This document shows positions 14,879 through 27,585 of a stretch of DNA of 64,000 nucleotides, piece after piece. The position numbers and the translations under genes were made by a program. Origin of the DNA: Puffinus mauretanicus (taxonomy: Eukaryota; Chordata; Aves; Procellariiformes; Procellariidae); the NCBI GenBank assembly GCA_023333565.1, contig JAJKFH010000611.1, forward strand, positions 186,001 through 250,000, given 5' to 3'. Within the stretch, counting starts at the first letter, position 1; every line of letters begins with the position of its first letter. A model generated the notes under the pieces. That model was not told the origin of the DNA. It did not search any database and worked only from the letters and a program-made list of their open reading frames with translations.

Positions 14879-14898
14879 AAAAAAAAAAAAAAAAAAAA
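14879..14898 (+). repeat. A20 homopolymer, possible retrocopy tail
   Basis: Twenty consecutive A residues follow an AATAAA hexamer at 14836-14841, a spacing close to that of a polyadenylated transcript 3' end. No coding body or target-site duplication was recognised upstream, so this may be only an A-microsatellite with a chance AATAAA. Confidence 0.5.
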
Positions 14899-16714
14899 GA
14901 ATTTCTCTAAGTCATAGTCATTCAAGCAGAATTCCCATTAACTCCTTAGGCATTTCTAAGTTCAATCCAACTTCCATGTACTTTGGCTTAAGCCAACAGA
15001 AAATCATAACAGCAAAATACTCAAAAAGAAAACAAGCCTAAACATACATGCCACAAAGCTCCTGAGCACTCTCAGTTTTTAAGTACCCAAACTTGTGTTC
15101 TTACTACCTGGCCTATCCCACCATAAGCCCATCCACATAGCTGGATGTTTTCTACTATAACATTTTTGTAATGCAGTGCTATACTACTCCTAAACTGCAC
15201 TGCCTCCCATCAAGCAAGCGAAAAAAATAGATCTTCCTAACAAATCAGCTTTTCTAATCACTTCAGGGTATTAGTTCTGATGACTGACTACATTTGCATG
15301 AAACTTCCTTTCCCCTCCTATTATTTGTCATAGGTTTTTGTTATTTCTGTGCTGCATTCTTCGAGTTTCCTAACTCTGCATTTGGCAAGAGCTCTGGGAG
15401 GCCTATGGGGGCTGCAAACCCAGACTTACAGAACTGCCTAACCAGAATTAATAACAAACTGCTATCACCAGACCCCTTATATGTCTGAACACTTAGAGAG
15501 GTTTCTGGACATGGATTACATTAACATGTTCAGGTTCCTCACTGAATACAAAGCTGAAGAAAAAAAATTGTTACAAGATCTACAGGCAGAGTCGGGTATA
15601 TTAAAAAGAGTAATGTCTTAAAAACTCCCTAATGCTGCATAGATTGTGTGTAGAGGGTTGTAGGATGCAGGAAGAAGGAGAATATTTCATTACCTATGAC
15701 TCCCAGAATTAACTTTCAATACCATACAATTTAAAGAGCCACACCTGTTCCACACCTGAGTCCACTCTACAGACTTCGCAGAGCCACACAACACAAGGTG
15801 GAGTGAGCCTTCCCTCCAACAAGTAAGAAGTCTTCCACAGGGACACATTTTTCTCAAAGGGTCAAATCTCAGAGTTTGGTGCAAGTTTTAAACAAATAAA
15901 CACTTACTTGTGGATAAAGCATGTTGGAGTGAGTTGAACTGCATGGATAGTCAAAAATTGGTATTTCTCACAGAAAAAAATGCTGGAAATAGCTAGGTCT
16001 TTCTTCACAAGCTAGCTGGGTAGTTCCTAACAGAGTCATAAGGACATGTCTTGGATTTCAGGAAGAGTGACCTGTGAGAGGCCCTCAGAAACGTGGTGCA
16101 CTGAGACTGATAAGTTAAACAGAAGATTTTAAGTAGAATGAAATATTATAGAAGCAAGCAATCATCATAACATATTTACTACCCAAACATCCAGTTCTGT
16201 TCAAACAAAGTCACCAGGGGATTACTATTATTTTAAAGGGAAAGTTTTCTTTATATTTTATTTTTAGAAATGCCACCAATTTAAAAAAATTCATATTTTA
16301 AAATAAAATTAATAAGGAGCATATTACTTTGAGATTTCTATTCTTACAGAAAGTGAAACTCACGCAACAATACTAGATTTCCATCTATGCATCTTAAGAT
16401 GATAATTTCTAGAATGCCACCAGCTTTTGCCCTTTTTTGTACCCCTTGTTTTGACATTTAAATTAGAATCCAGTAAATGTCATGTTTTTCATATTTAATA
16501 TATTAATACAGGCAACATTCTGACTTATTTTGCACCTTAATTGCTCTCTTTGTAATTCTAATACGTGAAATAAAACCTATAAACTCCTAATTATCAAAAT
16601 GTATGGTGGAAACATGCCTACTGTAGAATTAATTCCCTACAAGCTGAATTCAATGAAAAAATACCATGGATTAGTGCAAAAGCTACAAATTAATAACACC
16701 TTTTAAACATTCGT

Positions 16715-16755
16715 GGTTGTTTTTGGTTTTGGGGTTTTGTTTTTTTTTTTTTTTT
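16715..16755. repeat. T/G-rich simple tract
   Basis: GTTTTTGG, GTTTTGGGG and GTTTTG units run into about sixteen T residues. It resembles the other T/G tracts in the window. Confidence 0.7.
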
Positions 16756-18546
16756 GAAGTCAGGAGAGTCAGAATACGCCCTCTCATAAACAGGACAATC
16801 TTTAATGAAAACCCAATGTTTCTTGATATTTTCCACTTCAGCAGAAACGTGGTAAAGATGAGTGGGAAAAACTTTCTCTTCTTTCTCATACCTGTATAAG
16901 CACCTTTGAAAGTCAAGGGAGCTCTCAGCAATGCATTAGCAAGCCTTAAATTACCATCTGAGGTATCTACATGTCAATATTTGCCCATGCAGGAGGGAGA
17001 CTGAATCAGCTCTATATGATCCAGATAGTATAAACTTAGTCAAACCCATTGAAGGTGTGACAGTTTGCAACACCAAAGAATCTGCCCTAGGCTGTTGCTC
17101 TGCTTTAAATGTATTAGTCTTGATCTATTATTTTATAAATATGTTAGTGAACATTTTACATATATGCTTGTACATGCCTGAACATATATATATACACACA
17201 CACAAAACAAAGTCTTAAATTTATTTATATACTGATTTGTATCAGTATTCTAATGCTAAAAATATCAGAAAAAAACCATATCTGCTTGAATATTACTTCA
17301 ACAAGAAACTTGTATCATAACTCAGTAATATCTTCCATAAATCACAGCAGTTTAAATAAAGCTATGGCATATAATTGTGTTAGTGTTATCTAGCATTTTT
17401 ACAGCTAAGCAGTAAGAAGAAATGTTACAGACATAAATAGCATGCCCTGTAGATAGAAATGCTATAATGAAAGTAAAGTATGAAAATGCTGCCATTTTCA
17501 CATATTCTCTGCTGCTCAAAAAGAGAAAGAACTCATTATCTGATATTCTCCATGGGATGCCAATGGTAATAACAGTATATTTTTTGTATCTATCTCCTGT
17601 CTGCCATTGGAGGAGAAATACTAAACACTAAGAAGGCTGAGGCATGGCTTCACATGAGAAGGTATAAGAGAAGTGTATACGAAAGCAAACTCTTGCACAT
17701 AAACAGAAACAAGTTCCTTGAAAACATTCCAGTCCTGACAATGCAGCTTAAAAGATCAGTTTCCTGTTTCACAAGCAGTTCCCTATCTTCTGTATCTGAT
17801 ATTGATATAACCTCAAAGCCTAGGACACCTTCTTCACTTCAATTCCACTACATCTTATCTTCATGCTTCAAGATCTTCTGCACAAAATGAAGTTGTTATT
17901 AATTTCAGGAAGTTTTAGAGCCCTTTTTCATAAAGTGCACAGATATAAGCATTTGCTGTTCCCTCAACAGAAACATTTATTTAACTTCATGATTCTCAAA
18001 ACAAAAATGAAAACTCCCTCAAGTCTTACACTTTCTGACATAATCCAGGGTTTGTTGTGTCTCAGTTGCTTATGTATGTTCTCACTAATTCTTATTTTCC
18101 TAGTCCACAACTCCGACTATATGGCAGCCATTCATAGCTGTCCTCTAACATGCAAGCTACCTGACTCCAGTTGCACAGCCTGTCATGATTCACATTCGTT
18201 CCAGTTATAATTTTTCATTTATTGCTCAAAAATAAAACCTCACTTCCCATCTCCCCTAATATCAGCACTTTAACCCACTTGTTACATTGTTCAACAAGTA
18301 TCTTTATACTTTCTCCAAACCTTGCTCCTGCTTTGGAGGAAGCCCTCCAAAAACTACTTCATTGTCTGCTATTATATCCTACTTATAACCCCCCTTTTTC
18401 TGTGATTCTTATAAAAATAATTCAGCAGCTTTTTCTGCTCATTGCCTTCCATTCCGGTCAGTTTACTGACACTTGTCTCTCTCTGTCATCATCACTTTCA
18501 TACAAGTGAGTACACCACAGAGTACTAGAGAAAAACCCTTACTAGT

Positions 18547-18568
18547 TTTCCAATATTAATATTGGAAA
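18547..18568. repeat. 22-bp perfect palindrome
   Basis: An 11-base arm TTTCCAATATT is followed directly by its exact reverse complement AATATTGGAAA with no spacer. The bases just outside (T at 18546, T at 18569) no longer pair. A perfect 22-bp palindrome is unlikely by chance at a given site, though AT-rich DNA over 64 kb raises the odds. It could be a dimeric protein-binding site (the CCAAT core is present on both strands) or simply chance. Confidence 0.85.
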
Positions 18569-20220
18569 TAGTACAGCTGTGGCTCTTATCAACCTCAACA
18601 GAAGAAAGAAGCAGGTTAAGTGCAGGGAAGATAGACCCTTTTGCTTGGATTGTAAGCCTTTTGGGACATGCAGCAAAATTACATTCTCTCATACATCCGA
18701 GTCGTGATCTTTGACTTATTATGATAAGAAAGCTAAATAGTAATTACGTACTAAATATTCAAGCAGCACCATCTAGCTGTTCAAAAATTAAAGTAGAGAC
18801 TGTGGATATATAGTAAGCATTAGTTCTCTATGGTTCGGAATATAAACATGTATTTCCGGTGGAGAAACATGCATCTTCATGGTTCTTTGATGGGGAGGGT
18901 GCAGCATGTTATTTAATAGAGCCACCAAAAATCACAAGGAGCTGAAAGTATGCAGCCTTCCTTTGCATTGTCTGTAACCAGAACTGCCCGGAGTAGTTGA
19001 TCTTCGCCCATTTTCTCTCTAAACACCATACTTCCAATTGTCTCCTGTAAGGCATCTTATGATAGGGTCTGTGATTAGCATCCAGGTTGTCTTAGGAACA
19101 TACATCTTTTTTTATTAATAATCAAAGCACACACCTTTCCATGTCTTCTGGAAAACACCACAGTGTATCCGTCATCTCTTGTTAGTACATAAGCAAGCCT
19201 ACCAGTTTCAGTTTCTGATTAATATATAACTGTACGTCTCTAGCCACTATCATTGTTATTAACTTCTAATATCTATCAATATATCTGTCTCAAAATACCA
19301 CACACTATAAGAAATTTCACTAATGTTCAAAGTTACCAAATTGGAGGCATATTAAAACAACAGAAAGAACAGACTTCATCATTTACAAGGGTGATTGGAT
19401 TTTTAGAAAAGATTACATTGAACTTGTTTGTCAAAGTATAATACAGACCTATCCTGAAATAAATGACCTCAATAAACATACCTACAGCTAAGAAAATGAA
19501 GGATCCTGCAGAGTTTTGTGACTTTGCTCTTTTCAGCATTGCAGTCATGAGACAGTATGAGTTTTGTCCCCCTTCCAGATAAAAAACAAAACAAACAAAC
19601 AAAGAAGAGAGGTTGGTAGTCAGAGTGACTACTACTAAGTTGAGCATTTCATTTCTATGCTGCATTGAGCAGGCTTAGTCAAGGTGACATTTGGTTTTAC
19701 TTGAATTTTTTTTTTAAAAAACGCATCACTTTTTCAAATGGGATTTACAAAAATAATTTCACAATTACTGTGTCATAAGGATACAGCACAAATAAGGCAT
19801 TTAAAACATCTTTAACCATCTTGAAACAAAGAATACCAACTTGTCCACTTCAGGCTCTACTTTACTTTGTAATTATTTCAGATGACTATTTCTTAAGCTT
19901 GCCTGGTTAGGTATTCATTTGTTCTAATAGAAGTTTTCTTCTGTCAGTGGTCCATACTACTTATATGATAAGAAAAGAAAAGGAATAGCTAATACCTCAC
20001 TGCGACCTTGAAACCTGGAATGTGCAATACATTTAAATAATTTAACTATGCATAGCATCTGAAGTGATTATTACATGTCTTGTGTTTTGAAAATGCTGAA
20101 GTCATGTAAAAACTGAATAGATTTTTGGTAAGTAAATCCTGTCTACTTCCACATATTAGTCCATTGACTGCTGTTGCACAGGTCTTTTCAATCACACCAT
20201 ATTATGCCAGAAATGTAAAT

Positions 20221-20276
20221 ATATGCACACAATATGCATACAGATTATGCATATAGTGCCATATTAATATGCATAT
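20221..20276. repeat. Cluster of ATATGCA(T) motifs
   Basis: Four occurrences of ATATGCA, ATATGCATA, TATGCATA or ATATGCATAT fall within 56 bases. The ATGCAT core is palindromic. The spacing is irregular, so this is not a simple tandem array. Confidence 0.6.
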
Positions 20277-21187
20277 GTTTCTATATTCAAAAGCAAAAAC
20301 TTTGTTTCAAAAGCCAGATTTCTGAATGATAGTAACACACTTGCCCTGCTCTATTATTTTCAAACTCAAAGGACTTAAAAGTCCTTGAAAAGAAATGCCA
20401 GCTAAAGCTACCATGAAGTTTATGCTTACCACATAAGGAAATAGCCATGTCTCTAAAAGAAAATGATTGTACACTTCTCTACCAAGAAAATATAAAAAAA
20501 TGTGCATTTTTATATTAAACAGCCTATTGTACTAGCATCATTCATACAAGGCTTATGACTGCAAACTGAATTACGACGAGAACCAACTCTTCCCATGAAG
20601 GTTCTGGCACAGCTGAGGGAATGTGCCACCTCACCACAGCCTGGTTTGGCTGCGGGAACAAGGGATTCCTCAGTAGCAGCCACCTGCATTGCAGCACTTA
20701 TATTTGCTTCTGAGCTGCCAAGAAAAGACAGGCAACATACACACACTCACAGACCCCAATCCAAGCAAGAATCCTTGGGATCAGTGGAAAAGCATCTTTT
20801 CATTTCACAAGCTCTAGCAAGGCTTTTCTCAAATACAGATTGAACATTATTGAAAATGTAAAGTCACCCATTTCTGTCAAAAATTGAGCTACAGTCAACA
20901 CTTCAAAACAACTTACTGGTTGGCAAGTGCAAGTCTTTGAGTAAGTTGAATCTTTATACCCTGTAAGCAATTAGTGTCTGCTGTAAGTTTCTTCCAGCAG
21001 CATCTTCTGCTTACAAGTTTCCTTAAAAGGCTAAAAGATGTGTAAATTTTCCTCGACTAGCCCCTTCCTAAGATCCCCCAAATGACAGCTTATGCCCCAG
21101 AACATGTGTCCTGATCAGCCCCACTTTCTTAAAGCACCTAATATTCTGCCTGCTTGCAGCTCTAATCTTTCATGCTGAGCAACACAC

Positions 21188-21300
21188 AATCACAGAAAAG
21201 CCCAGGCTGGAAGGGACCTCTGGGAGTCATCTATTCCAACTCCTTGCTTACAGCAGGTCCAATGAGATCTTGTCCAGGCAAGTTTTAAGTATCTCCCAGC
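21188..21300 (-). mobile_element. CR1 LINE 3'-end fragment
   Basis: The plus strand reads AATCACAGAA, then GGCTGGAAGGGACCTCTGGG, AGTCATCTA and TCCAACTCCTTGCTTA, then CAGCAGGTCCAATGAGAT and CAAGTTTTAAGTATCTCC. This is the reverse complement of a CR1 3' end of the subfamily with the CTGCTTTAAGCAGGG-like segment. Only the 3' untranslated end and perhaps a few codons of the reverse transcriptase frame are present. It is followed by a T/G-rich tract. Confidence 0.88.
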
Positions 21301-24300
21301 ACCTGAAAGTAAAATTGGTGGGGGTTTTGTTTGGCTTTTTTTTTTTTTTTTATGCTTTAGACTTTTATGAGATACAGGACTGAACAGCAACTAATAATGT
21401 AACAACATGAATAATACAGGAAAAAAGCTTTTTAGGAATATAAAAAAGCCCTTGGTAGCACCTTGCTTGGTTTCTTTTTCCTTCTCTATGAAGTGAAAAG
21501 CACCACTTCAGCTGTGCTGAGAGAAAATAAATTATTTTGTTGTTTGCCATTATCAGAAGCTGCTGAAGGATGGCATTTTCTAGTGGCTAGGAGAAGAGTA
21601 CAGAAGAGTGCAATGAGGTGATATCATGGCCGATCATTTACTAAAAGTTGGCAAATCTTTCTTCTCCGTAAGTTTCATGTAGAGCAAAGAATATCAGTTA
21701 GAAGGACCAAGAAACCACAGAATGGTAACTCTGCGCAGCATGTTTCTCCTGCATAATTAACATTACAACTGAATTTTCACATCAGTGTAATAGCTTTCCA
21801 TGTAGAAAGTCCTCTTCCTGCCAGAGAAGAGAGTAATGTGCTCATTGTCAGTCCTGAAAGTGAGGGATAAATTCTTGAGCAAGTTGCAATGCAAGCACTG
21901 TTCATGCACATATCTATATTGATGTATAAATACATCATAGGTACAGATGGTGGGAAGGGTACATAATGTCATGGGGCACGTAGGAATTTATAGCATTGCA
22001 GATAACAATAGGGTCAAATGCAAAGCATTCTATTATCTGTCCCTGAAATGATGCAAGACTGTGATGTATCCTCCAATCTGAAAGTGTGTTTCACAACAGT
22101 TTGTGGGCACATTCCTATTACATTTGTAAGTACATTCTTAGCTTTTAGATATATCTCTTATTTTGACAATATCATTTGTTTTTCTAGCTTACCAGAAATT
22201 AAGTACTTGCTTTTTTTAAAATAAAAAATCCCAATAGTAATTTCTCTTAACAATGTTTTGTTTCTTACATCTGTTCATACAGATACTTTTTATAGATACC
22301 ATCTCAAAATTGTACAATGTTTAATCACCAGTTCATTGACAAGCACAGTATCTTTCTCAAATGTCACAAACTGAGAAATTGCAAGTGGCAGAAATGACCC
22401 TATTGCTCTTGTAACCTAAGTAATTCCCCTTTCCTTCAATCCCCCATCACTTGACTGTTAGTTCAAGGAGAGAAGCATTGATATAATAATTTCAATTTTC
22501 AAAGATGACCTATCAAATGATCAGTCACTGACTTCAGTATGTCCACTGAAGAAGATTCCAAAGATAACAGCAACTAATAAGGAGTATGTAAATGTCAACA
22601 TTACCTCGTACACAGCATTTTGTGAGCCAGATGTTCAATGCTTGTCCCACACAGTCAACCAAGCAATGAGCAGGATAATGTGACTGAGCCTGGAGGCCAG
22701 ATCAGATTCAAAAACCTAAGCATTTTTGCATCGATTGAGTAGACTAAATTTACTACTGATCTATGCCATTTTTTATCTAATTTAGGATGAATCATTCTGC
22801 TCTGAACAGCTTACACTTACTCAGGGTATTACAATTGGCACATATAGGCACACCTTTGTGTCAGTGGAGATGATTTGAGCATATTAATTAACACAGGATA
22901 CAATCTTATCTCCAAAAAAATCAATTCTCAGTAAGGTGACATAACCTTATTGACCTCAATACTAGTTTACTGGGACTATAACCAATTTTGGATGAGCAGA
23001 GACTCCAAGAAATCTCTTGGTTTGGGTCAAATCAGAATGTCTTGGTTCATACATTGCCAAAAAAAAATCAAGCCTGTTTTGTTCCTGCTGGCACAAATGT
23101 ATGATCGGCCTTTCCAAAGGTGTCTTTCCATATGACAGGGTTCCTCAAGACTCTCAGGGCTGTCTTTATGCTTCCAACACTAGTTCCTGGCTGCAGCCAG
23201 AGAAAGGGCTTGGGAGCATAAGGCACATGTGCATCATCCAAGTTCAGCCACCGCAACACATCTCCTTTAATTTACTTGTCCCTATCCAGCTGTTGATGAG
23301 GATGTGACTTTTTCCATTTATTTGATACTTCATCTAAAATTTATCTTGCTTACTGATATACAGTGATATTGTCCAAGGATAATTCATGATAAATCTTAAT
23401 GAATTCTTGTCAGCAGGCTGCATATGTGCAAGGCAAAATGCGCAGTAACCGTTTTTGAGTAACTTCCCTTTTCCTCCCCAGTATTTCACAGCACCATCAG
23501 GAACATACCAGTGACTGGATGAAGGAGGTACATTAAAAGTCTCCATATTCTCCAGCTGAAAGCAGTCAGAACAGCTTTAATGGAAAACAAATCCATTCTA
23601 GCTTGAGCAAAAGCATACATATTATGCCACTATATTTTCCCCTTCACCTTGCAGACTATCTCAACAAAGAAAAAGCTAGTAAATAAACAAGGTCCCTGAA
23701 AAATACTGCCATTTAAAAAATTTAACATCACAGTGATCTATCTTTTTGTTTTTCTTCAACAAAAGAAACCAAAAGAATCAAAACCAGCTGGTGCCTTTGG
23801 TCTTATATTGGAAAAAGCATAGGTTTTCACCTCTGTGGAATATTCCACAAGAAGGTAAATTGTCCTTCCCACTCATTTACTTAGGCGGTCAGCCAGTTCT
23901 ACTCATCAGGCACACAGCCTACACAGATTATGAATTTACAGAATAAACACCATCTCCTTTCACTCTATGTAAATACAGATTTATTGCTTTTATGTGTTGG
24001 CTGCAGGTTTTTAAGCTACTGTCAGTTTTAATTTATGAAAAGACAAACAAACATGATCGCTGGGTTCATTTGCCTGTGTCACTGACTATCATTTACTCTA
24101 GAGGACACTTCTGTAGGCCTCACCTTTGCCATTCATACCAGAAAATCTGTAGATATAGAGTCTTGCAATGATGCTTGGAAATATTGTTCCTTTCTAACAG
24201 ACACGTAAACAAGGCAAATAGTACTTAAGGACATTGATTGATAGAAGTTCTCATTTCAAGCTGAAACAGTGCATTATAAGAACTTGACATATACCACTTT

Positions 24301-24997
24301 TTAGCAATTTCAGTAGAAGACAGCCTTTGTTACCAGAATTCAAGACTTCTGAGATGAAAAAAGCAAAGCAAATCCTATTCTAAGTTGCAGAACACAAAAT
24401 TAATTTTCAAATGAGATGAAAATACAACAATTTGTAGCATAATAGGACAAAAACACTTGAATGGGTGATATTTTCAGAATTATAAACACATTTGCAGGTA
24501 GGTAGAAAACAAGATGGAGGTAATCATATACCTGACATTCAGTGTAGTGAATCACAGGGAAGCAATTTAGTTATGCTGGTGCACTGAAGAACAATTAGTT
24601 AGTTTATTGACTTGCAAAGAAAAATCACTGTAATTTAACATATTACATATTTTCTTTTAGTAAATAACATTTCATATGTATTTAAAGATCTTTTCCTTTT
24701 TCAGATCATAAATCTGATTTATACAGATTACCAATGTCTTTCATTTCTCTAGATGTCAATTGTCTACAACATATCAATATGAATTATATGATTCTGTGTA
24801 ATTATTCAGTTAAATAAAAAACGATATTTGGTCAAATGGCCTAATGTCTTGCAGCTACATCAGGACAGATATTATCACTAGCAGTTAATGGCTGTTGATT
24901 AACATAGTGCAAGTATGATATTAAATTAAAACAATGTGCTGGGTTCCAGGAGATCACGCTAAAACAGCTGGTGAGGTTATGGTTAGGTTCCTCTGCA

Positions 24998-25024
24998 ACT
25001 TCATCAATAGTTTGTTGATGAAGT
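24998..25024. repeat. 10-bp inverted repeat with 7-base loop
   Basis: ACTTCATCAA at 24998-25007 and its exact reverse complement TTGATGAAGT at 25015-25024 are separated by TAGTTTG. In RNA or single-stranded DNA this would fold into a simple hairpin. There is no T-run or gene end to suggest a role. Confidence 0.85.
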
Positions 25025-27535
25025 CAACATAACACATTAACATATGCATTTCTTTGTGGTGTCTTAAGGATCTGTATCCTTTACGCATGTTTTCAGTAGA
25101 TAGAAGTAGCAGCCCCCCTTCCCTTGTCCTCATTATCTAGGCATCACACTGCTCCAATATGCATTATTTTTAGACCAGTGATGCCTAAGGAGCTAATGAT
25201 CCCAAGATCTGTAAGAGGACATTTGTCCCCATAGGCATCAAGACTCAAATAAACCTTTATGAAGCTAGCGCCTCAATCTCTGAAACCCCAGATTCACTCT
25301 GCTCCTTTAGTTTGTGCCCTGAAGGCCACCATAAGCACATGTAGATTATACTAGTTCCTCCTCTTCTCAGACACACCCAGACTCTTCAGGAACACCATGA
25401 CTGCAGATTGAGATTCCAGGTATTCCTGCAGTGAACTTGTCTGCTCAAAACTGGTCAGCATTTTCATTACAAAGAATTCTGAGACTGATGAATCACAGAA
25501 AGGGAAACATTTCAAATTGAGATTACAGTTCGGAGCTGTAGAAGCTGAAGCACTACAGTTGTTGCTATGGTCAGTAAGGTAACATAGTTCAAGAGGAACT
25601 GAACAGTGCTGCCATTCACAAACTCCTTATAATGACCTCTGAGGCTGTAATGCACTTCTGGTCATGCTTAGCTATGTAGCCAGCACTAACGTTACACTTT
25701 GAGATGAAAAGGATTCAAGAATTCAAGTTCTTTATGGTACAAAGGACCTTCCTTCCTTCCAGACTGCCATTCAATCTGTAACTTCTAAATTGAATTTAAA
25801 AATTTAAATTAAAAAATATAAAATTTCAAAACTGTAGTGCAGGCATGCAGAATTACCAAGTCAGATGATTTCATTCACAAAAAGATTTTAAAAAGATTTT
25901 AAATCAATCATGTTCTCTCATCCAGATGTCTTCCACACAATTGTCAATTCAATTATGCATTAAACCTCAGCCAACACATCAGGGGTAATAAGACTGACCC
26001 TCCCTTGCATGCTTCCCCAGCTTCTACTGAGTCTGCCTGCCCATCCTGCAGCTGCTCCATGACCTTGCCCTCAGGGTGTCTCATGGGAACCTGAGGGACC
26101 TGCTATGACCCATCCTGCTGATCTTGAACAGTAACACTCACTTCTGCCTGTCTAAATTTGAGACAAAAAAATAAAGTAGAACATGTACAGTAAGCAAAGA
26201 GCAGCGGAAAGTTACCACTAGAAGAGTGAGAATATAAATGGGGCTAAGAGGACAGTAAGCAGAGGGGGCCGAATCAAGACCCGGCAGACTGCAGTTGGAG
26301 TCCTCATGGTCAGTGTTTCTCCCTGGCAGCTATCCCCAAGCTACATCACCTGTCTGCTGCCTTAATAAAAAGAGAAAAAGTGCTCTTGACAACATCTCAT
26401 TACTTAAAGATAAACTCAGTTTTACTTGTGTGGGAAGTAACAATACAAAATTAAAGATCCTGGCAGCACTGCTGATGGACTCGACATGGAACTAGGAGGA
26501 GGTGCAGAGATTTCTACATGGAGGTGTTTGGCATCAGAAGCCAGTCTGCATATCCATGGCCAAAAATCAGTGCTTCAATTGCAACCAATAGTTGCATATC
26601 TGTGATGAGTTCTTTTAACAAGCAGATATTGTAGTTTTCTAATCAGAGAATTCTTTATATTATGACTCAATGTGTTGTATATGAAACAGCTGTATCTTTT
26701 GTCTCTAAATAGGCAGGGGTATACCACAAAAGAGAGAGAGAACAATTTCTACTTCACTGAATAGCAGATATGTTGTTAGCTACATTTCTCATTTTAAGGA
26801 CTTATGAGCAGATTTCCAGGATATTTTTTGATTATTCTCAAGACATCCTCAGACAGATCACCTGGAACCCAACCACATTACGCCAAGTAGTTCTGCTGGA
26901 CAGTAAGGTTATCTGACATATCCAAATTGTGCACAGGTGGTATTTGAAAGATGAACTCAAAAAAACATAAGCAATGCTATATATTACTTGGCATGCCACA
27001 AAAACACACCCTTGAAAACAAACAGCACTATACCTGCAGGAACAAAGAAAAAATTCACAGATTTCAAGTACCCACATAATAAGGCAATATAGACGCACAT
27101 TACAAGCAATAATGATACATCTCTATTTTCTACTTAAAATCATTCTTTATTTTTTCCTTTTTAAAATAAAGAAATAAGTATATGTATATTTAAAAGTAAA
27201 TTCATCTATTTTTTAAAATCAGTTAGCCATAATGATGCATATACAATTCTCAGTCAGTGAAGAATGCTCAAAGTCACTTACCCAAAAGGGTCAGAGAAGC
27301 ACAGTTTAAGCAGAAATTATCCCACCATGTCAGAAACCACTATGACACACATGAGAATATTGTACCTTCACCAGGCCACTAAGAGATTGTTTATTTATCT
27401 CTATAGCATCTTCACCTAGATAAAAGCACACAAAGCCAGATCTCCAGCTAGTATAAATAACCATAGCTCCCTTGAACCTAATTAAGTTAGACTGACTTAT
27501 AACTGAGGGGATTCCACACCATACAGCAAACACAC

Positions 27536-27536
27536 T

Positions 27537-27584
<48 letters not shown>

Positions 27585-27585
27585 A
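27536..27585. repeat. T6(TA)19A6 palindromic microsatellite
   Basis: Six T, nineteen TA dinucleotides and six A make a 50-bp sequence that is exactly its own reverse complement. Such tracts can extrude cruciforms and are unstable in length. The repeat number should be read as an allele of this assembly only. Confidence 0.95.

Larger units (their letters stand above)
7341..21187. other. AT-rich single-copy DNA, no gene seen
   Basis: About 13.8 kb of AT-rich sequence. It contains short simple repeats (listed separately), a TA/CA microsatellite near 17185-17207 and an AC/ATGCAT cluster near 20221-20276. Between about 17650 and 18510 three overlapping plus-strand open frames of 78, 115 and 95 codons occur in a C/T-rich stretch. 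They lie in three different frames and show no domain, so they are probably composition-driven. No splice-flanked exon could be recognised. Confidence 0.5.

Noticed and set aside
23068..23259. 63-codon minus-strand open frame resembling a possible exon or retrocopy
   Set aside because: Composition looks protein-like, but no family is recognised and there is no polyadenylation or splice context.
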